Below, one piece after another: positions 1-9,175 of a stretch of DNA of 42,836 nt. Numbering within the stretch: position 1 is the stretch's first letter; each line of letters opens with the position of its first letter. Under the pieces are notes generated by a model. It did not search any database. It was not told the DNA's origin and saw only the letters and a program-made list of their open reading frames with translations. Source of the stretch: Cyclobacteriaceae bacterium (GTDB lineage Bacteria; Bacteroidota; Bacteroidia; Cytophagales; Cyclobacteriaceae). The stretch lies in contig JAHBUC010000020.1 in assembly GCA_019638275.1 (NCBI GenBank), forward strand, positions 1-42,836. The letters run 5' to 3'. The position numbers were made by a program, and so were the translations under genes.

Positions 1-1
1 G

Positions 2-211
2 GTGATGTCGTACCACTCGCTGGAAGACAGAATGGTAAAAAATTTTATAAACAAGGGTAAAGTGTACGGTGAGGTGGAGAAAGATTTTTACGGAAACATG
101 CTGAAACCCTTTGAAGCTGTAAACCGGAAACCGATTGAAGCTTCGGAAGAAGAAGTAAATGAAAATAAAAGAGCACGAAGTGCAAAGTTGAGAATTGCAG
201 AAAAGAAATAG
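2..211 (+). CDS. rsmH: 16S rRNA (cytosine-1402-N4)-methyltransferase RsmH, C-terminal part
   Basis: Only the last 69 codons are in the window; the gene enters from the left edge, so the first in-frame ATG is not its start. RsmH methylates the N4 of C1402 in 16S rRNA. The segment begins with the SYHSLEDR motif typical of the RsmH C-terminal region and ends with an RARSAKLR stretch followed by a basic tail, as in family members. rsmH (mraW) is normally the first or second gene of the dcw cluster, and here it directly precedes ftsL and ftsI, which supports the call. The stop is the TAG at 209-211. Confidence 0.93.
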   Translation: MMSYHSLEDRMVKNFINKGKVYGEVEKDFYGNMLKPFEAVNRKPIEASEEEVNENKRARSAKLRIAEKK

Positions 212-284
212 GGGTTACGCGTTACGCGTTTCGGGGTACGAGTTCTAACCCGAAACTCGCATCTCGGAACCCGGAACTTAGAAC
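212..284 (+). repeat. Intergenic micro-repeats and hairpin before ftsL
   Basis: The 73-bp gap between rsmH and ftsL contains tandem TTACGCG units (222-228 shifted copies) followed by an inverted repeat, GTTTCGGG at 228-235 and CCCGAAAC at 249-256 with a 13-nt loop, and then degenerate repeats of the type CTCGGAAC / CCCGGAAC up to the ftsL start codon. There is no U-run, so it is not a standard intrinsic terminator. Function is unknown; it could be an mRNA structure inside the dcw transcript or a dispersed short repeat. Confidence 0.4.
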
Positions 285-671
285 ATGGCAGACAATAAAT
301 TCAGAATCGAACCAAAAGTAAAAAGCTCAGGGAGTAACGGGAGTGGTGTGTTTTCCGGATTGGAAAAGAAGCTGAAGCTCGAAAATTACTTTGAAGAAGG
401 CTTTCCGGTTCAGCATTTACCGAAAATGATTTTTGTGATGGTGTTGGGCTTGCTGTACATCAGTAATACGCACTACGCAGAAAAGACCGTAAGAAAAATA
501 AACGATGTACAGGCAGAAGTGGAGGACTTGCGTGCCGACTACACCACCATGAAGGCTGATCTGATGTTTGCCAGCAAGCAATCGGAAGTGGCGCGTAAGG
601 TGAGTCCGTATGGATTAAAGGAAACCATTCGTCCTCCCTATAAAATTGTTGTGAAGAAAAGTGAATATTAA
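285..671 (+). CDS. ftsL: FtsL-like cell division protein
   Basis: The 128-residue product is a small bitopic membrane protein: a charged cytoplasmic tail (residues 1-45), one transmembrane helix (about 46-61, rich in I, V, L, F), and a periplasmic segment predicted as a coiled coil (about 65-105). That architecture, the size and the position between rsmH and the division PBP are those of FtsL, which with FtsB and FtsQ activates FtsW and FtsI at the septum. Sequence conservation in FtsL is low, so the assignment rests mainly on architecture and synteny. The gene overlaps ftsI by 11 bases. The N-terminal tail is long compared with enterobacterial FtsL, as seen in Bacteroidota homologues. Confidence 0.8.
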   Translation: MADNKFRIEPKVKSSGSNGSGVFSGLEKKLKLENYFEEGFPVQHLPKMIFVMVLGLLYISNTHYAEKTVRKINDVQAEVEDLRADYTTMKADLMFASKQSEVARKVSPYGLKETIRPPYKIVVKKSEY

Positions 672-2748
672 GAAATCCATATTACTCCGTGTTCGCGTAG
701 CCTTTTTGTTTGTGCTGCTCTTTGCCATTGCTGTGGTGGTCAAGATCAACCACATTCAAGTGGTACAGGGCGAAAAATGGGTTACCATGGGTGAACAGAT
801 TTCTTTTGATTATAAAAAAGTAAAAGCCACCCGTGGTAACATCTATTCAGATAATGGAAGTTTGCTGGCCACATCACTACCTTTTTATAAAGTGGCCTTT
901 GATGCCACGTTGCCCAATGAAAAAGTATTTAATGCGGGTGTGGATTCGCTCGCGCGTAAGTTGTCTGCTTTTTATAGAGACAAGCCTTACCTTGAATACA
1001 AGCGCATGTTGATTGATGCGCGTAAGGCAGGTAAACAATACATCATCATCAACCGCAAGCAAATTGGCTATCAGGATAAGAAGATGATGGCTGAATGGCC
1101 CATCTTTCGTGAAGGACGTTTACGCGGGGGTGTCATCTTTGAAAAAGTGGATGTGCGTTATCGTCCGTTTGCCAACCTGAGCAGACGTACCATCGGGTTT
1201 GTAAATGAAAATGAAAAAGGAGCCGGACTTGAGTATAGCTTCAATGATCAGCTTAGCGGTCAGGATGGATATGCCTACTACCAGAAAATTGCGGGTGGTG
1301 TATGGAAGCCGGTTTTTGATGCAGAAAACATAAAGGCCATTAACGGGCTCGACTTGCAAACGACCATTGATATCAACCTTCAGGATGTTGCTGAGACAGC
1401 CCTGCATAAAGCCATGCGCCAGCACAATGCCGATGATGGTTTGGTGGTGGTGATGGAAGTAAAGACCGGTGCCGTGAAAGCCATTGCCAATCTTAGTAGT
1501 GATGGAAATGGTAACTTCTACGAGAAATTCAATTTCGCTACCGCTGGTTTATTTGAACCAGGTTCCACATTTAAGCTGATCACCATGATGGCTTTGCTCG
1601 AAGACAGCAACATTGAGCTAACTGACAGCATTGATACCGGTAATGGTGAGCACATGTTTTATAAGAACAGGGTGCGCGATCATGAAGAAGGCGGATTGGG
1701 TAAGATCACCATACGTGAGGCATTTGAACATTCTTCCAACGTGGCCATGGCCAAGCTTGCCGATAAAAATTTTGGCACACGTCCGCAGAAGTTTATGGAT
1801 CATGTGGAACGTTTAAAACTCCACCAACCCCTTGGTATTCAAATTTCGGGTGAGCCGCAACCAAAATTCAAGTGGCCAGGCCAAAAAGGATGGAGTGGTA
1901 TCAGCTTACCGTGGATGGCGTATGGTTATGGCATTGAGATCACTCCATTACACACACTAACCATGTACAATGCCGTGGCCAACAATGGCAAAATGATAAA
2001 GCCTGTTTTTGTTGAGTCGGTGAAGCGTGCAGATAGCGAAAAGGAAAATTTCTCAACCGATGTGATTGTAAATAAAATCTGTTCCGGAAAGACATTGAAT
2101 AAATTGAAAATGATGCTGGAAGGTGTTGTTGAAAATGGTACAGCAAAAGGTATTCGCGGAACACATTATCGCATCGCGGGCAAAACCGGAACAGCACAAA
2201 TCCTGGAGAATGGACGCTACACAAAAAAATATATAACATCATTTGTGGGCTATTTCCCGGCCCATGAGCCGAAGTATTCTGCTATTGTGCTGATTAAAAA
2301 TCCACGCGGCTGGCACCAGTACGGCAGCAATGTAGCCGCACCGGTGTTCAAGGAAATTGCTGACAATATTTATTCGCGCGACATCAACCTTCATTTGGCG
2401 ATGGAGAAGAAATATGTTGAGCCTGGAATCTTCCCGGTAATACGCGCGGGTAACCAGGAAGAGCTAACGATGCTGTGCAACGAGTTGGGTATCTCGAACC
2501 ATTCTTCCTCGGAAGAAGATTGGGTACGCACCTCAATCAAAGGCAATTCAATCAACTGGCGTAAGAATACGATTGGTCAGGGTATTGTGCCCGATGTGCA
2601 GGGCATGACCTTCCGTGATGCACTCTATTTATTAGAGCAATCCGGATTGACTGTGATATACGAAGGAAAAGGAAGAGTGGTGAATCAATCGCTTACAGCA
2701 GGAAGAAAAGTTTCAAAAGGAGATCGCATTTATATACAACTGGGTTAA
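661..2748 (+). CDS. ftsI: Division-specific penicillin-binding protein (FtsI/PBP3) with C-terminal PASTA domain
   Basis: The product (695 residues, GTG start) is a class B penicillin-binding protein, the septal transpeptidase that cross-links peptidoglycan. An N-terminal membrane anchor lies at about residues 9-27, followed by the dimerisation domain and the transpeptidase domain. The three active-site motifs are visible: STFK with nucleophile S302 and K305, SSN at 358-360, and KTG at 508-510. A single PASTA domain (VPDVQGMTFRDAL onward, about 643-695) forms the C-terminus; this is typical of Bacteroidota and Gram-positive SpoVD-like proteins and absent from E. coli PBP3. The start overlaps ftsL by 11 bases and the stop overlaps murE by one base (TAATG), which suggests translational coupling. 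Confidence 0.95.
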   Translation: MNIKKSILLRVRVAFLFVLLFAIAVVVKINHIQVVQGEKWVTMGEQISFDYKKVKATRGNIYSDNGSLLATSLPFYKVAFDATLPNEKVFNAGVDSLARKLSAFYRDKPYLEYKRMLIDARKAGKQYIIINRKQIGYQDKKMMAEWPIFREGRLRGGVIFEKVDVRYRPFANLSRRTIGFVNENEKGAGLEYSFNDQLSGQDGYAYYQKIAGGVWKPVFDAENIKAINGLDLQTTIDINLQDVAETALHKAMRQHNADDGLVVVMEVKTGAVKAIANLSSDGNGNFYEKFNFATAGLFEPGSTFKLITMMALLEDSNIELTDSIDTGNGEHMFYKNRVRDHEEGGLGKITIREAFEHSSNVAMAKLADKNFGTRPQKFMDHVERLKLHQPLGIQISGEPQPKFKWPGQKGWSGISLPWMAYGYGIEITPLHTLTMYNAVANNGKMIKPVFVESVKRADSEKENFSTDVIVNKICSGKTLNKLKMMLEGVVENGTAKGIRGTHYRIAGKTGTAQILENGRYTKKYITSFVGYFPAHEPKYSAIVLIKNPRGWHQYGSNVAAPVFKEIADNIYSRDINLHLAMEKKYVEPGIFPVIRAGNQEELTMLCNELGISNHSSSEEDWVRTSIKGNSINWRKNTIGQGIVPDVQGMTFRDALYLLEQSGLTVIYEGKGRVVNQSLTAGRKVSKGDRIYIQLG

Positions 2749-4211
2749 TGGCTGAGTTGAAAGACATATTGTACAGAGTTTCCCTAACGTCAACCTATGG
2801 CAACATGGATGTTGAGGTGAAAGGTGTGTGCTTTGATTCGCGCAACGTACAACCGGGATTTCTGTTTGTGGCGGTAAAGGGTACTCAGTCGGACGGGCAC
2901 GAGTTTATTTCCAGAGCGGTGGATTTGGGGGCAAGCGCAATTGTTTGTGAAAAATTACCTGACACCATATATGAAAAAGCAACCTACGTCACAGTTAAAA
3001 ATAGCGCGCAATCGCTGGGAATTATTGCTGCTAACTTTTTTGGCAACCCGTCACAAAAACTGAAGCTGGTTGGCGTTACCGGTACCAACGGTAAAACCAC
3101 GGTGGCCACACTGTTGTATAAGCTCTTCGGCACGTTGGGGCATCGCTGCGGACTTATTTCTACTGTTGAGTATCGGATTATTGATCAGGTGCTGCCATCT
3201 ACGCACACTACGCCTGATCCGGTTCAACTTAACAAGTTGTTGAAGGATATGGTTGATGCCGGATGCACCTATGCGTTCATGGAAGTGAGTTCTCATGCCA
3301 TTGATCAGGATCGGATTGCCGGCCTGCAGTTTGCGGGAGCAATCTTCACCAACATCACCCACGACCATCTCGACTATCACAAGACATTTGAAAATTACAT
3401 CAAAGCCAAGAAGAAGTTTTTTGATGGCTTAAGCAGCGATGCGTTTGCTCTGGTGAATGCGGATGATAAGCGCGGTATGGTGATGCTGCAAAACACAAAG
3501 GCTACGAAGTACACCTTTGGCTTGCGTAAGCTCACTGATTTCAAAGGCAAGATGCTTTCCAATACCATTGAAGGATTGGAGATGGAGGTGATGCAAAAAC
3601 CGGTTTGGTTTAAACTAATCGGTGATTTCAATGCATACAATATTCTTGCAGTATATGGCGCGACTATGTTGCTTGATCAGGATTCTGATCGCACGTTAAC
3701 TGTTCTTTCTTCCATGCAGGGAGCGGTTGGCCGATTTGAATTGATTGGTCGCGGATCAAAGGTTACAGCTATTGTGGATTATGCCCACACGCCCGATGCG
3801 CTGAAAAATGTGTTGGAAACCATCAAACAGTTCCGCAGTGGCAATGAACAGGTGATTACAGTGGTTGGCTGCGGAGGTAATCGCGATAAGACCAAGCGAC
3901 CGCTTATGGCCAGCATAGCCGTTCGTTTTAGTGATAAAGTGGTACTGACTTCAGACAATCCGCGTGATGAAGATCCGATGGATATCATCCGGGAGATGCA
4001 AACCGGCATTGGTCCGAGTGATGCCAGAAAAACGTTGGTGATACCCGATCGGGAGGAAGCGATTAAAACGGCCTGCATGATGGCCAACCCGAAAGATATT
4101 GTATTGGTGGCTGGTAAAGGCCATGAAACATACCAGGAAATCAAAGGGGTGAAACACCCTTTTGATGACCGCGAAGTAGTAGAACGAATGTTAAAACTTG
4201 TAGCAAATTAA
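2748..4211 (+). CDS. murE: UDP-N-acetylmuramoyl-L-alanyl-D-glutamate--2,6-diaminopimelate ligase
   Basis: MurE adds the third amino acid to the cytoplasmic UDP-MurNAc-dipeptide using ATP. The 487-residue length is normal for the family. The Mur ligase ATP-binding motif GVTGTNGKTT occupies residues 109-118, and the central domain contains the HDHLDYH stretch. The substrate-selecting motif DNPR is at residues 403-406; DNPR marks enzymes that use meso-diaminopimelate, whereas lysine-adding enzymes have a different motif, so peptidoglycan here is probably A1-gamma type. The ATG overlaps the ftsI stop by one base, and mraY starts 4 bases after the stop, consistent with one operon. Confidence 0.96.
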   Translation: MAELKDILYRVSLTSTYGNMDVEVKGVCFDSRNVQPGFLFVAVKGTQSDGHEFISRAVDLGASAIVCEKLPDTIYEKATYVTVKNSAQSLGIIAANFFGNPSQKLKLVGVTGTNGKTTVATLLYKLFGTLGHRCGLISTVEYRIIDQVLPSTHTTPDPVQLNKLLKDMVDAGCTYAFMEVSSHAIDQDRIAGLQFAGAIFTNITHDHLDYHKTFENYIKAKKKFFDGLSSDAFALVNADDKRGMVMLQNTKATKYTFGLRKLTDFKGKMLSNTIEGLEMEVMQKPVWFKLIGDFNAYNILAVYGATMLLDQDSDRTLTVLSSMQGAVGRFELIGRGSKVTAIVDYAHTPDALKNVLETIKQFRSGNEQVITVVGCGGNRDKTKRPLMASIAVRFSDKVVLTSDNPRDEDPMDIIREMQTGIGPSDARKTLVIPDREEAIKTACMMANPKDIVLVAGKGHETYQEIKGVKHPFDDREVVERMLKLVAN

Positions 4212-4215
4212 AAGA

Positions 4216-5460
4216 ATGCTGTACTATCTATTTGATTATTTAGATAAGCAATTCGACCTGATGGGAGCAGGGGTGTTCAAGTACATCTCTTTCCGTGCAG
4301 GTATGGCAGCTTTCTTTTCACTGCTCATTACCATTACGTTTGGAAAAGCACTGATTAATTTTTTGCGGAGAAAGCAAGTGGGTGAAGATATCCGTGATCT
4401 GGGTCTTGAAGGTCAGCTGCAAAAGAAAGGTACACCCACTATGGGCGGATTGATCATTATTGCTGCCATTTTAATTCCAACCTTGTTGTTTGCAAGGCTG
4501 GATAACATCTATGTGATTTTGTTGATCGTAGCAACCGTGTGGTTGGGTGTGATCGGATTTTTGGATGATTACATTAAAGTATTCAAGAAGGATAAGGAAG
4601 GATTAGCAGGTCGCTTTAAAATTGTGGGTCAAGTTGGGCTTGGACTGATCGTTGGCCTTACGCTTTATTTTCACGATGAAGTGGTAGTACGTAAAGTACA
4701 GCCCGATTCATTGGCCAGCATCAGCGCACTCACGTTCACGCAGGAGGAAGTACAGGAATCGGAAACTTTGTTGAAGTATACAGATGTGAAGTCGACCAGT
4801 ACGACTATTCCATTTTTTAAGAACAACGAACTGGATTACAAAGATCTGCTCCCATTTCTGCCAACTGATTTCACCTGGATCACCTATACCTTGGTGGTGA
4901 TTGTGGTGGTGACTGCAGTCTCCAACGGTGCGAATATTACTGATGGTATTGATGGACTGGCTGCTGGAACATCCGGAATCATTGCGCTCACATTGGCCAT
5001 CTTTGCGTACCTCTCCGGTCGTGTCGACTTTTCCAGTTACCTCAACATCATGTACATACCCAACCTGAGTGAGTTGGTAATTTTTACAACTGCATTGGTT
5101 GGTGCATGCCTTGGTTTTTTGTGGTACAACGCATTTCCGGCACAGGTGTTTATGGGTGATACCGGTAGCCTCACCATTGGTGGTATCATTGCTGTGCTGG
5201 CACTGGCCGTACGCAAGGAATTATTGATACCGGTAATCTGCGGCATTTTCCTCATTGAAAGCCTTTCGGTAATTATTCAGGTATCGTATTTCAAATACAC
5301 CAAGAAAAAATATGGTGAAGGCAGGCGGATATTTCTGATGTCACCCCTTCATCATCACTATCAGAAAAAGAATTTACACGAAGCCAAAATCGTAACCCGG
5401 TTTTGGATTGTGGGTATACTGTTGGCAATTCTCAGTCTGGCAACCTTGAAACTACGATGA
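4216..5460 (+). CDS. mraY: Phospho-N-acetylmuramoyl-pentapeptide-transferase
   Basis: MraY transfers phospho-MurNAc-pentapeptide to undecaprenyl phosphate, giving lipid I at the inner face of the membrane. The 414-residue polytopic protein has the hallmark motifs: the aspartate pair D117-D118 in the FLDDYIK segment, NITDGIDGL at 240-248, and the HHH triad at 379-381 in PLHHHYQ. A hydrophilic insertion of about 55 residues (around 158-214) separates early transmembrane helices; this makes the protein longer than the roughly 360-residue E. coli enzyme and is a Bacteroidota-type extension. The stop codon overlaps the murD start in an ATGA arrangement. Confidence 0.96.
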   Translation: MLYYLFDYLDKQFDLMGAGVFKYISFRAGMAAFFSLLITITFGKALINFLRRKQVGEDIRDLGLEGQLQKKGTPTMGGLIIIAAILIPTLLFARLDNIYVILLIVATVWLGVIGFLDDYIKVFKKDKEGLAGRFKIVGQVGLGLIVGLTLYFHDEVVVRKVQPDSLASISALTFTQEEVQESETLLKYTDVKSTSTTIPFFKNNELDYKDLLPFLPTDFTWITYTLVVIVVVTAVSNGANITDGIDGLAAGTSGIIALTLAIFAYLSGRVDFSSYLNIMYIPNLSELVIFTTALVGACLGFLWYNAFPAQVFMGDTGSLTIGGIIAVLALAVRKELLIPVICGIFLIESLSVIIQVSYFKYTKKKYGEGRRIFLMSPLHHHYQKKNLHEAKIVTRFWIVGILLAILSLATLKLR

Positions 5461-6812
5461 GCAAGCGCATAGTCATATTGGGTGCAGGTGAAAGCGGAAC
5501 AGGCGCAGCTTTGCTTGCAAAAGCTAAGGGATACGAGGTTTTTGTATCCGATAAAGGAGCAATGAAGGATAAGTATCGTGATGAGCTTGTACGGAATAAA
5601 ATAGAATTTGAAGAAGGCGGACATTCTGAAGAAAAACTGTTGACTGCTTCCCTGGTGATCAAGAGTCCGGGTATTCCGGATAAAGCGGAAATTATTTCAA
5701 CGTTGAAAGCTAAGGGTGTTGAAGTAATTGATGAGATTGAGTTTGCCTTCCGCTTTATTCGGGGTAAGGTGATTGCCATTACCGGAACAAATGGAAAGAC
5801 TACCACTACGCTGTTAACCTATCATTTATTAAAGAGTGCAGGGTTCAGTGTAGCCCTGGCTGGCAATGTGGGTGAAAGTCTGGCGGGTAAAATAGCCCAC
5901 GGTAACCACGATTGGTATGTGCTGGAGATTTCCAGTTTTCAGTTGGATGGAACGAAAACATTCAAGCCGGCCATCGGTGTACTGCTCAACATTACACCCG
6001 ATCATCTCGATCGGTACGATTATAAAATGGAAAACTATGTGGCTTCCAAGTTTCGACTCGTTCAAAATATGGACGCTACTGATCACTTCATTTACTGTGC
6101 CGATGATGATCGAATTGCTGCTGAATTAAGAAAACAAAAACCAACCCCACATTTGGTAAACGTCAGTTTGAAATCAGAGGCACAAGTGAAATTCGATGGC
6201 AATCGCATGTGTTTTTCATTTGATGAAGCTTTTGAGATAGCGCAATCTGATACCACGTTGAAAGGCCCGCACAACCTGATCAACACCATGGCGGCTGTTT
6301 CTGCAGCGTACCTGGCGGGAGCAAAGGTGAAGGCGATTCGCGAAGGACTGAAAACCTTTAAGAATGCTCCACATCGGTTGGAATACATCGCCACGATTAA
6401 CGGAGTAGATTTTATCAACGATTCAAAAGCAACCAATGTCGATTCGGTTGTCTATGCTCTCGGCAGTTATGATCAGCCATTGATCTGGATTGCGGGTGGT
6501 ATTGATAAAGGTAATGACTATAACCTGGTTAAAGATCAGGTTAGCAAAAAAGTGAAAGCCTTGATTTGCCTGGGTACGGAGAATGATAAGCTGAAGAATT
6601 TTTTCGGTGGAATGGTGAAACGTATTCAGGAAACACAACAGGTTTCGGAACTGGTACGATTGGCGCTACATGAAGCACAACCCGGTGATGTGGTGTTGCT
6701 TTCGCCTGCTTGTGCAAGTTTTGACCTGTTCAAAAATTACGAAGACAGAGGCGACCAGTTTCGTAAAGCAGTGTTGGATTTAAAGAAGGAAGTAGAAAAT
6801 CAATTGGCATGA
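5457..6812 (+). CDS. murD: UDP-N-acetylmuramoylalanine--D-glutamate ligase
   Basis: MurD adds D-glutamate to UDP-MurNAc-L-alanine. The 451-residue product starts with a Rossmann-like segment (RIVILGAGESGTGAALLAK), carries the ATP-binding motif GTNGKTTTT from residue 110, and has the NITPDHLDRY and NDSKATN motifs of Mur ligases. An upstream in-frame ATG exists at 5403, but it lies inside mraY and would prepend 18 residues before the conserved N-terminus; the ATG at 5457, overlapping the mraY stop as ATGA, fits the family start and the coupling seen through the cluster. The stop overlaps ftsW by 4 bases. Confidence 0.96.
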   Translation: MSKRIVILGAGESGTGAALLAKAKGYEVFVSDKGAMKDKYRDELVRNKIEFEEGGHSEEKLLTASLVIKSPGIPDKAEIISTLKAKGVEVIDEIEFAFRFIRGKVIAITGTNGKTTTTLLTYHLLKSAGFSVALAGNVGESLAGKIAHGNHDWYVLEISSFQLDGTKTFKPAIGVLLNITPDHLDRYDYKMENYVASKFRLVQNMDATDHFIYCADDDRIAAELRKQKPTPHLVNVSLKSEAQVKFDGNRMCFSFDEAFEIAQSDTTLKGPHNLINTMAAVSAAYLAGAKVKAIREGLKTFKNAPHRLEYIATINGVDFINDSKATNVDSVVYALGSYDQPLIWIAGGIDKGNDYNLVKDQVSKKVKALICLGTENDKLKNFFGGMVKRIQETQQVSELVRLALHEAQPGDVVLLSPACASFDLFKNYEDRGDQFRKAVLDLKKEVENQLA

Positions 6813-7990
6813 ACAAAGTAAAAACATGGGTAGATGAAAATCTGCAAGGCGATCGGGTGATTTGGGCCGTAGTGTTCATCCTATCCATGATCAGCATATT
6901 GGTAGTGTATTCTTCCATTGGAACTCTGGCCTTCAAACGTGCAGTGAGTCCGGAGAAATATTTATTTACGCACACCCTTCATGTTATCATCGGTTTAGCG
7001 GCCATGTGGTTTGCGCATCGTGTGGATTACCGATACTATTCCAAGCTTTCACGCATTGCATTATGGATTAGTATTCCGTTACTGATCTATACGTTCAAGA
7101 ATGGTACAGAAATTAATGAAGCTTCACGCTGGATTCAGGTTCCGTTCTTTGGCTCATTTCAGCCTTCCGACTTCGCCAGCTTAGCGCTTATTGTAAATCT
7201 GGCGAGTATGCTTTCCAAGCGTCAGCAAAACATTGATGATATTAAAGAGTCATTAATTCCCATTCTTTTCTGGTGTGGTATTGTATGTGGGTTGATTGCA
7301 TTGACCAACATGTCAACCGCAGTATTGTTGCTGCTCACTTGTATGCTCATCATGTTCATCGGTCGTGTGCCAACCAAGTACCTGGCAATGCTGATGTTCG
7401 TAGGTATACTCTTTGGGGCCTTGGCATTCAAGTTTGGTGTGCGTGGTGGTACCGTGATGAACCGCGTGAATGATTTTATTGGATATGTGCAGGGAGAAAA
7501 AGAGTTGCCCTTTCAGGCAAAGCATGCACACATTGCCATTGCTACCGGAGGCATTGCTGGAAAGGGTCCGGGTAACAGCGATCAACGAAATATTTTGCCG
7601 CATCCTTATTCAGACTTTGTGTATGCCATTGTCATTGAAGAGTACGGCATGATGGGCGGTATTGTGGTGTTGATGCTTTACCTCGTGCTGCTTCATCGAG
7701 GAATGAAAGCCGCGTATAACAGTGAGCGAGCCTTTGCGGGTTTGTTATCTGCCGGATTAAGTTTTGATATCGTCTGCCAGGCTATGATTAACATGGGTGT
7801 TGTGGTGGGGTTAGGTCCAATTACCGGTCAGCCGCTACCACTTATCAGTATGGGCGGAACGTCCATGGTATTTACCGGTCTTTCACTGGGGATTATACTC
7901 AGTGTAAGCCGTGGCGAACGGGATGAAACATGGTCGCAGAAAACAATGCGGACAGAAGATAGTAAGAACATAGAGGCTAAAGCAGCATAA
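6809..7990 (+). CDS. ftsW: Septal peptidoglycan polymerase FtsW
   Basis: The 393-residue product is a SEDS-family polytopic membrane protein with roughly ten hydrophobic segments. FtsW polymerises lipid II into glycan strands together with the division PBP encoded upstream. Family features include the RWIQVPFFGSFQPSDFASLALI segment, the HAHIAIATGGIAGKGPGNS loop and the C-terminal PLPLISMGGTSM motif. It sits between murD and murG, the standard position for ftsW rather than rodA. The ATG overlaps the murD stop (ATGA), and murG begins 11 bases after the stop. Confidence 0.95.
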   Translation: MNKVKTWVDENLQGDRVIWAVVFILSMISILVVYSSIGTLAFKRAVSPEKYLFTHTLHVIIGLAAMWFAHRVDYRYYSKLSRIALWISIPLLIYTFKNGTEINEASRWIQVPFFGSFQPSDFASLALIVNLASMLSKRQQNIDDIKESLIPILFWCGIVCGLIALTNMSTAVLLLLTCMLIMFIGRVPTKYLAMLMFVGILFGALAFKFGVRGGTVMNRVNDFIGYVQGEKELPFQAKHAHIAIATGGIAGKGPGNSDQRNILPHPYSDFVYAIVIEEYGMMGGIVVLMLYLVLLHRGMKAAYNSERAFAGLLSAGLSFDIVCQAMINMGVVVGLGPITGQPLPLISMGGTSMVFTGLSLGIILSVSRGERDETWSQKTMRTEDSKNIEAKAA

Positions 7991-8001
7991 GGAATACTGA
8001 T

Positions 8002-9171
8002 TTGTTGAAAGAAAAAACACCATATCGACTAATCATCAGCGGAGGCGGAACGGGAGGCCACATCTTTCCTGCGGTAGCCATTGCCAATGAATTTCGTGAG
8101 CGTCATCCCGATGCAGAAATTCTTTTTGTTGGCGCAAAGGGAAGAATGGAGATGACACGGGTACCGGAAGCGGGTTATAAAATCATCGGACTCTGGATCA
8201 GCGGTTTGCAGCGATCGTTTACTATTTCAAACCTGATGTTCCCGATTAAAGTGATCGCCAGTTACATCCGAGCGATGGTGATTCTGAAGCGTTTCAAGCC
8301 GAATGCTGTTATCGGAACAGGTGGTTATGCCAGCGGACCGATTATGATGGCTGCAACGCGATTGGGTATTCCAACTGTTGTGCAGGAGCAAAATTCGTTT
8401 GCCGGTTTGGCCAATAAGCAAGTGGCAAAAAAGGTGAGCAAAGTTTGTGTGGCTTATCAGGGTATGGAAAAATATTTTCCGAAAGAAAAAATTGTGTTCA
8501 CCGGAAATCCGGTACGAAAAGATATTCTGGACATCAGCAGGAAGCGCGAACAAGCATTGAATAAGTATGGATTTGAAGCCAATATAAAAACGCTACTGGT
8601 TATTGGTGGAAGCCTGGGCGCTCGCACCATCAACGAAAGCATCTTGGCGGGCATAGAGAAACTTATTGATGCCGGTGTTCAGGTGATCTGGCAAACTGGA
8701 AAAGGATACTACGAAACGTGTAAGGCGGGCGTGGCTAAACATGATCTGAGGAGAATTCGGGTACATGATTTTGTGAAGGAGATGGATCTGGCGTATGCAG
8801 CAGCAGATGTTGTGATCTCGCGTGCAGGTGCCTTGGCAGTTTCTGAATTATGTGTAACGGGTAAGGCATGCATTCTGGTTCCGTCACCAAATGTGGCAGA
8901 AGACCACCAGACTAAAAATGCGAGGGCATTGGCTGACCAGGAAGCGGCTGTTTTGATCACCGATAAGGAGGCTGCTTCGCGCCTGGTGGAAGAGGCCTTG
9001 CGGTTGTTGTTTGATGATCAGCGCACCAAAAAACTTCAGGCAAAGATTACCGAATTGGCTAAGCCATTCGCAACGCGTGATATCGTGAATGAAGTAGAGC
9101 AATTAATTAGTGCAAGCGAAAAGAAAATATCCGCAGACAACCTGAAAACCTTGTCGGTGGTTATGAATTGA
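8002..9171 (+). CDS. murG: UDP-GlcNAc:undecaprenyl-pyrophosphoryl-MurNAc-pentapeptide GlcNAc transferase
   Basis: MurG converts lipid I to lipid II at the cytoplasmic face of the membrane. The 389-residue GT-B glycosyltransferase has the glycine-rich donor-site motif GGGTGGH at residues 14-20, the GTGGYASGP loop, and the C-terminal RAGALAVSEL and EDHQTKNA motifs that bind UDP-GlcNAc. The reading frame starts with TTG at 8002 (a second TTG follows); no ATG lies between the ftsW stop and the conserved GGGTGGH, so a non-ATG start is needed. The gap to ftsW is 11 bases and to murC 4 bases. Confidence 0.95.
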   Translation: MLKEKTPYRLIISGGGTGGHIFPAVAIANEFRERHPDAEILFVGAKGRMEMTRVPEAGYKIIGLWISGLQRSFTISNLMFPIKVIASYIRAMVILKRFKPNAVIGTGGYASGPIMMAATRLGIPTVVQEQNSFAGLANKQVAKKVSKVCVAYQGMEKYFPKEKIVFTGNPVRKDILDISRKREQALNKYGFEANIKTLLVIGGSLGARTINESILAGIEKLIDAGVQVIWQTGKGYYETCKAGVAKHDLRRIRVHDFVKEMDLAYAAADVVISRAGALAVSELCVTGKACILVPSPNVAEDHQTKNARALADQEAAVLITDKEAASRLVEEALRLLFDDQRTKKLQAKITELAKPFATRDIVNEVEQLISASEKKISADNLKTLSVVMN

Positions 9172-9175
9172 TTAC

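Noticed and set aside
5403..5456. Earlier ATG for murD
   Set aside because: It lies inside mraY and adds residues before the conserved MurD N-terminus; the ATGA-coupled ATG at 5457 fits.
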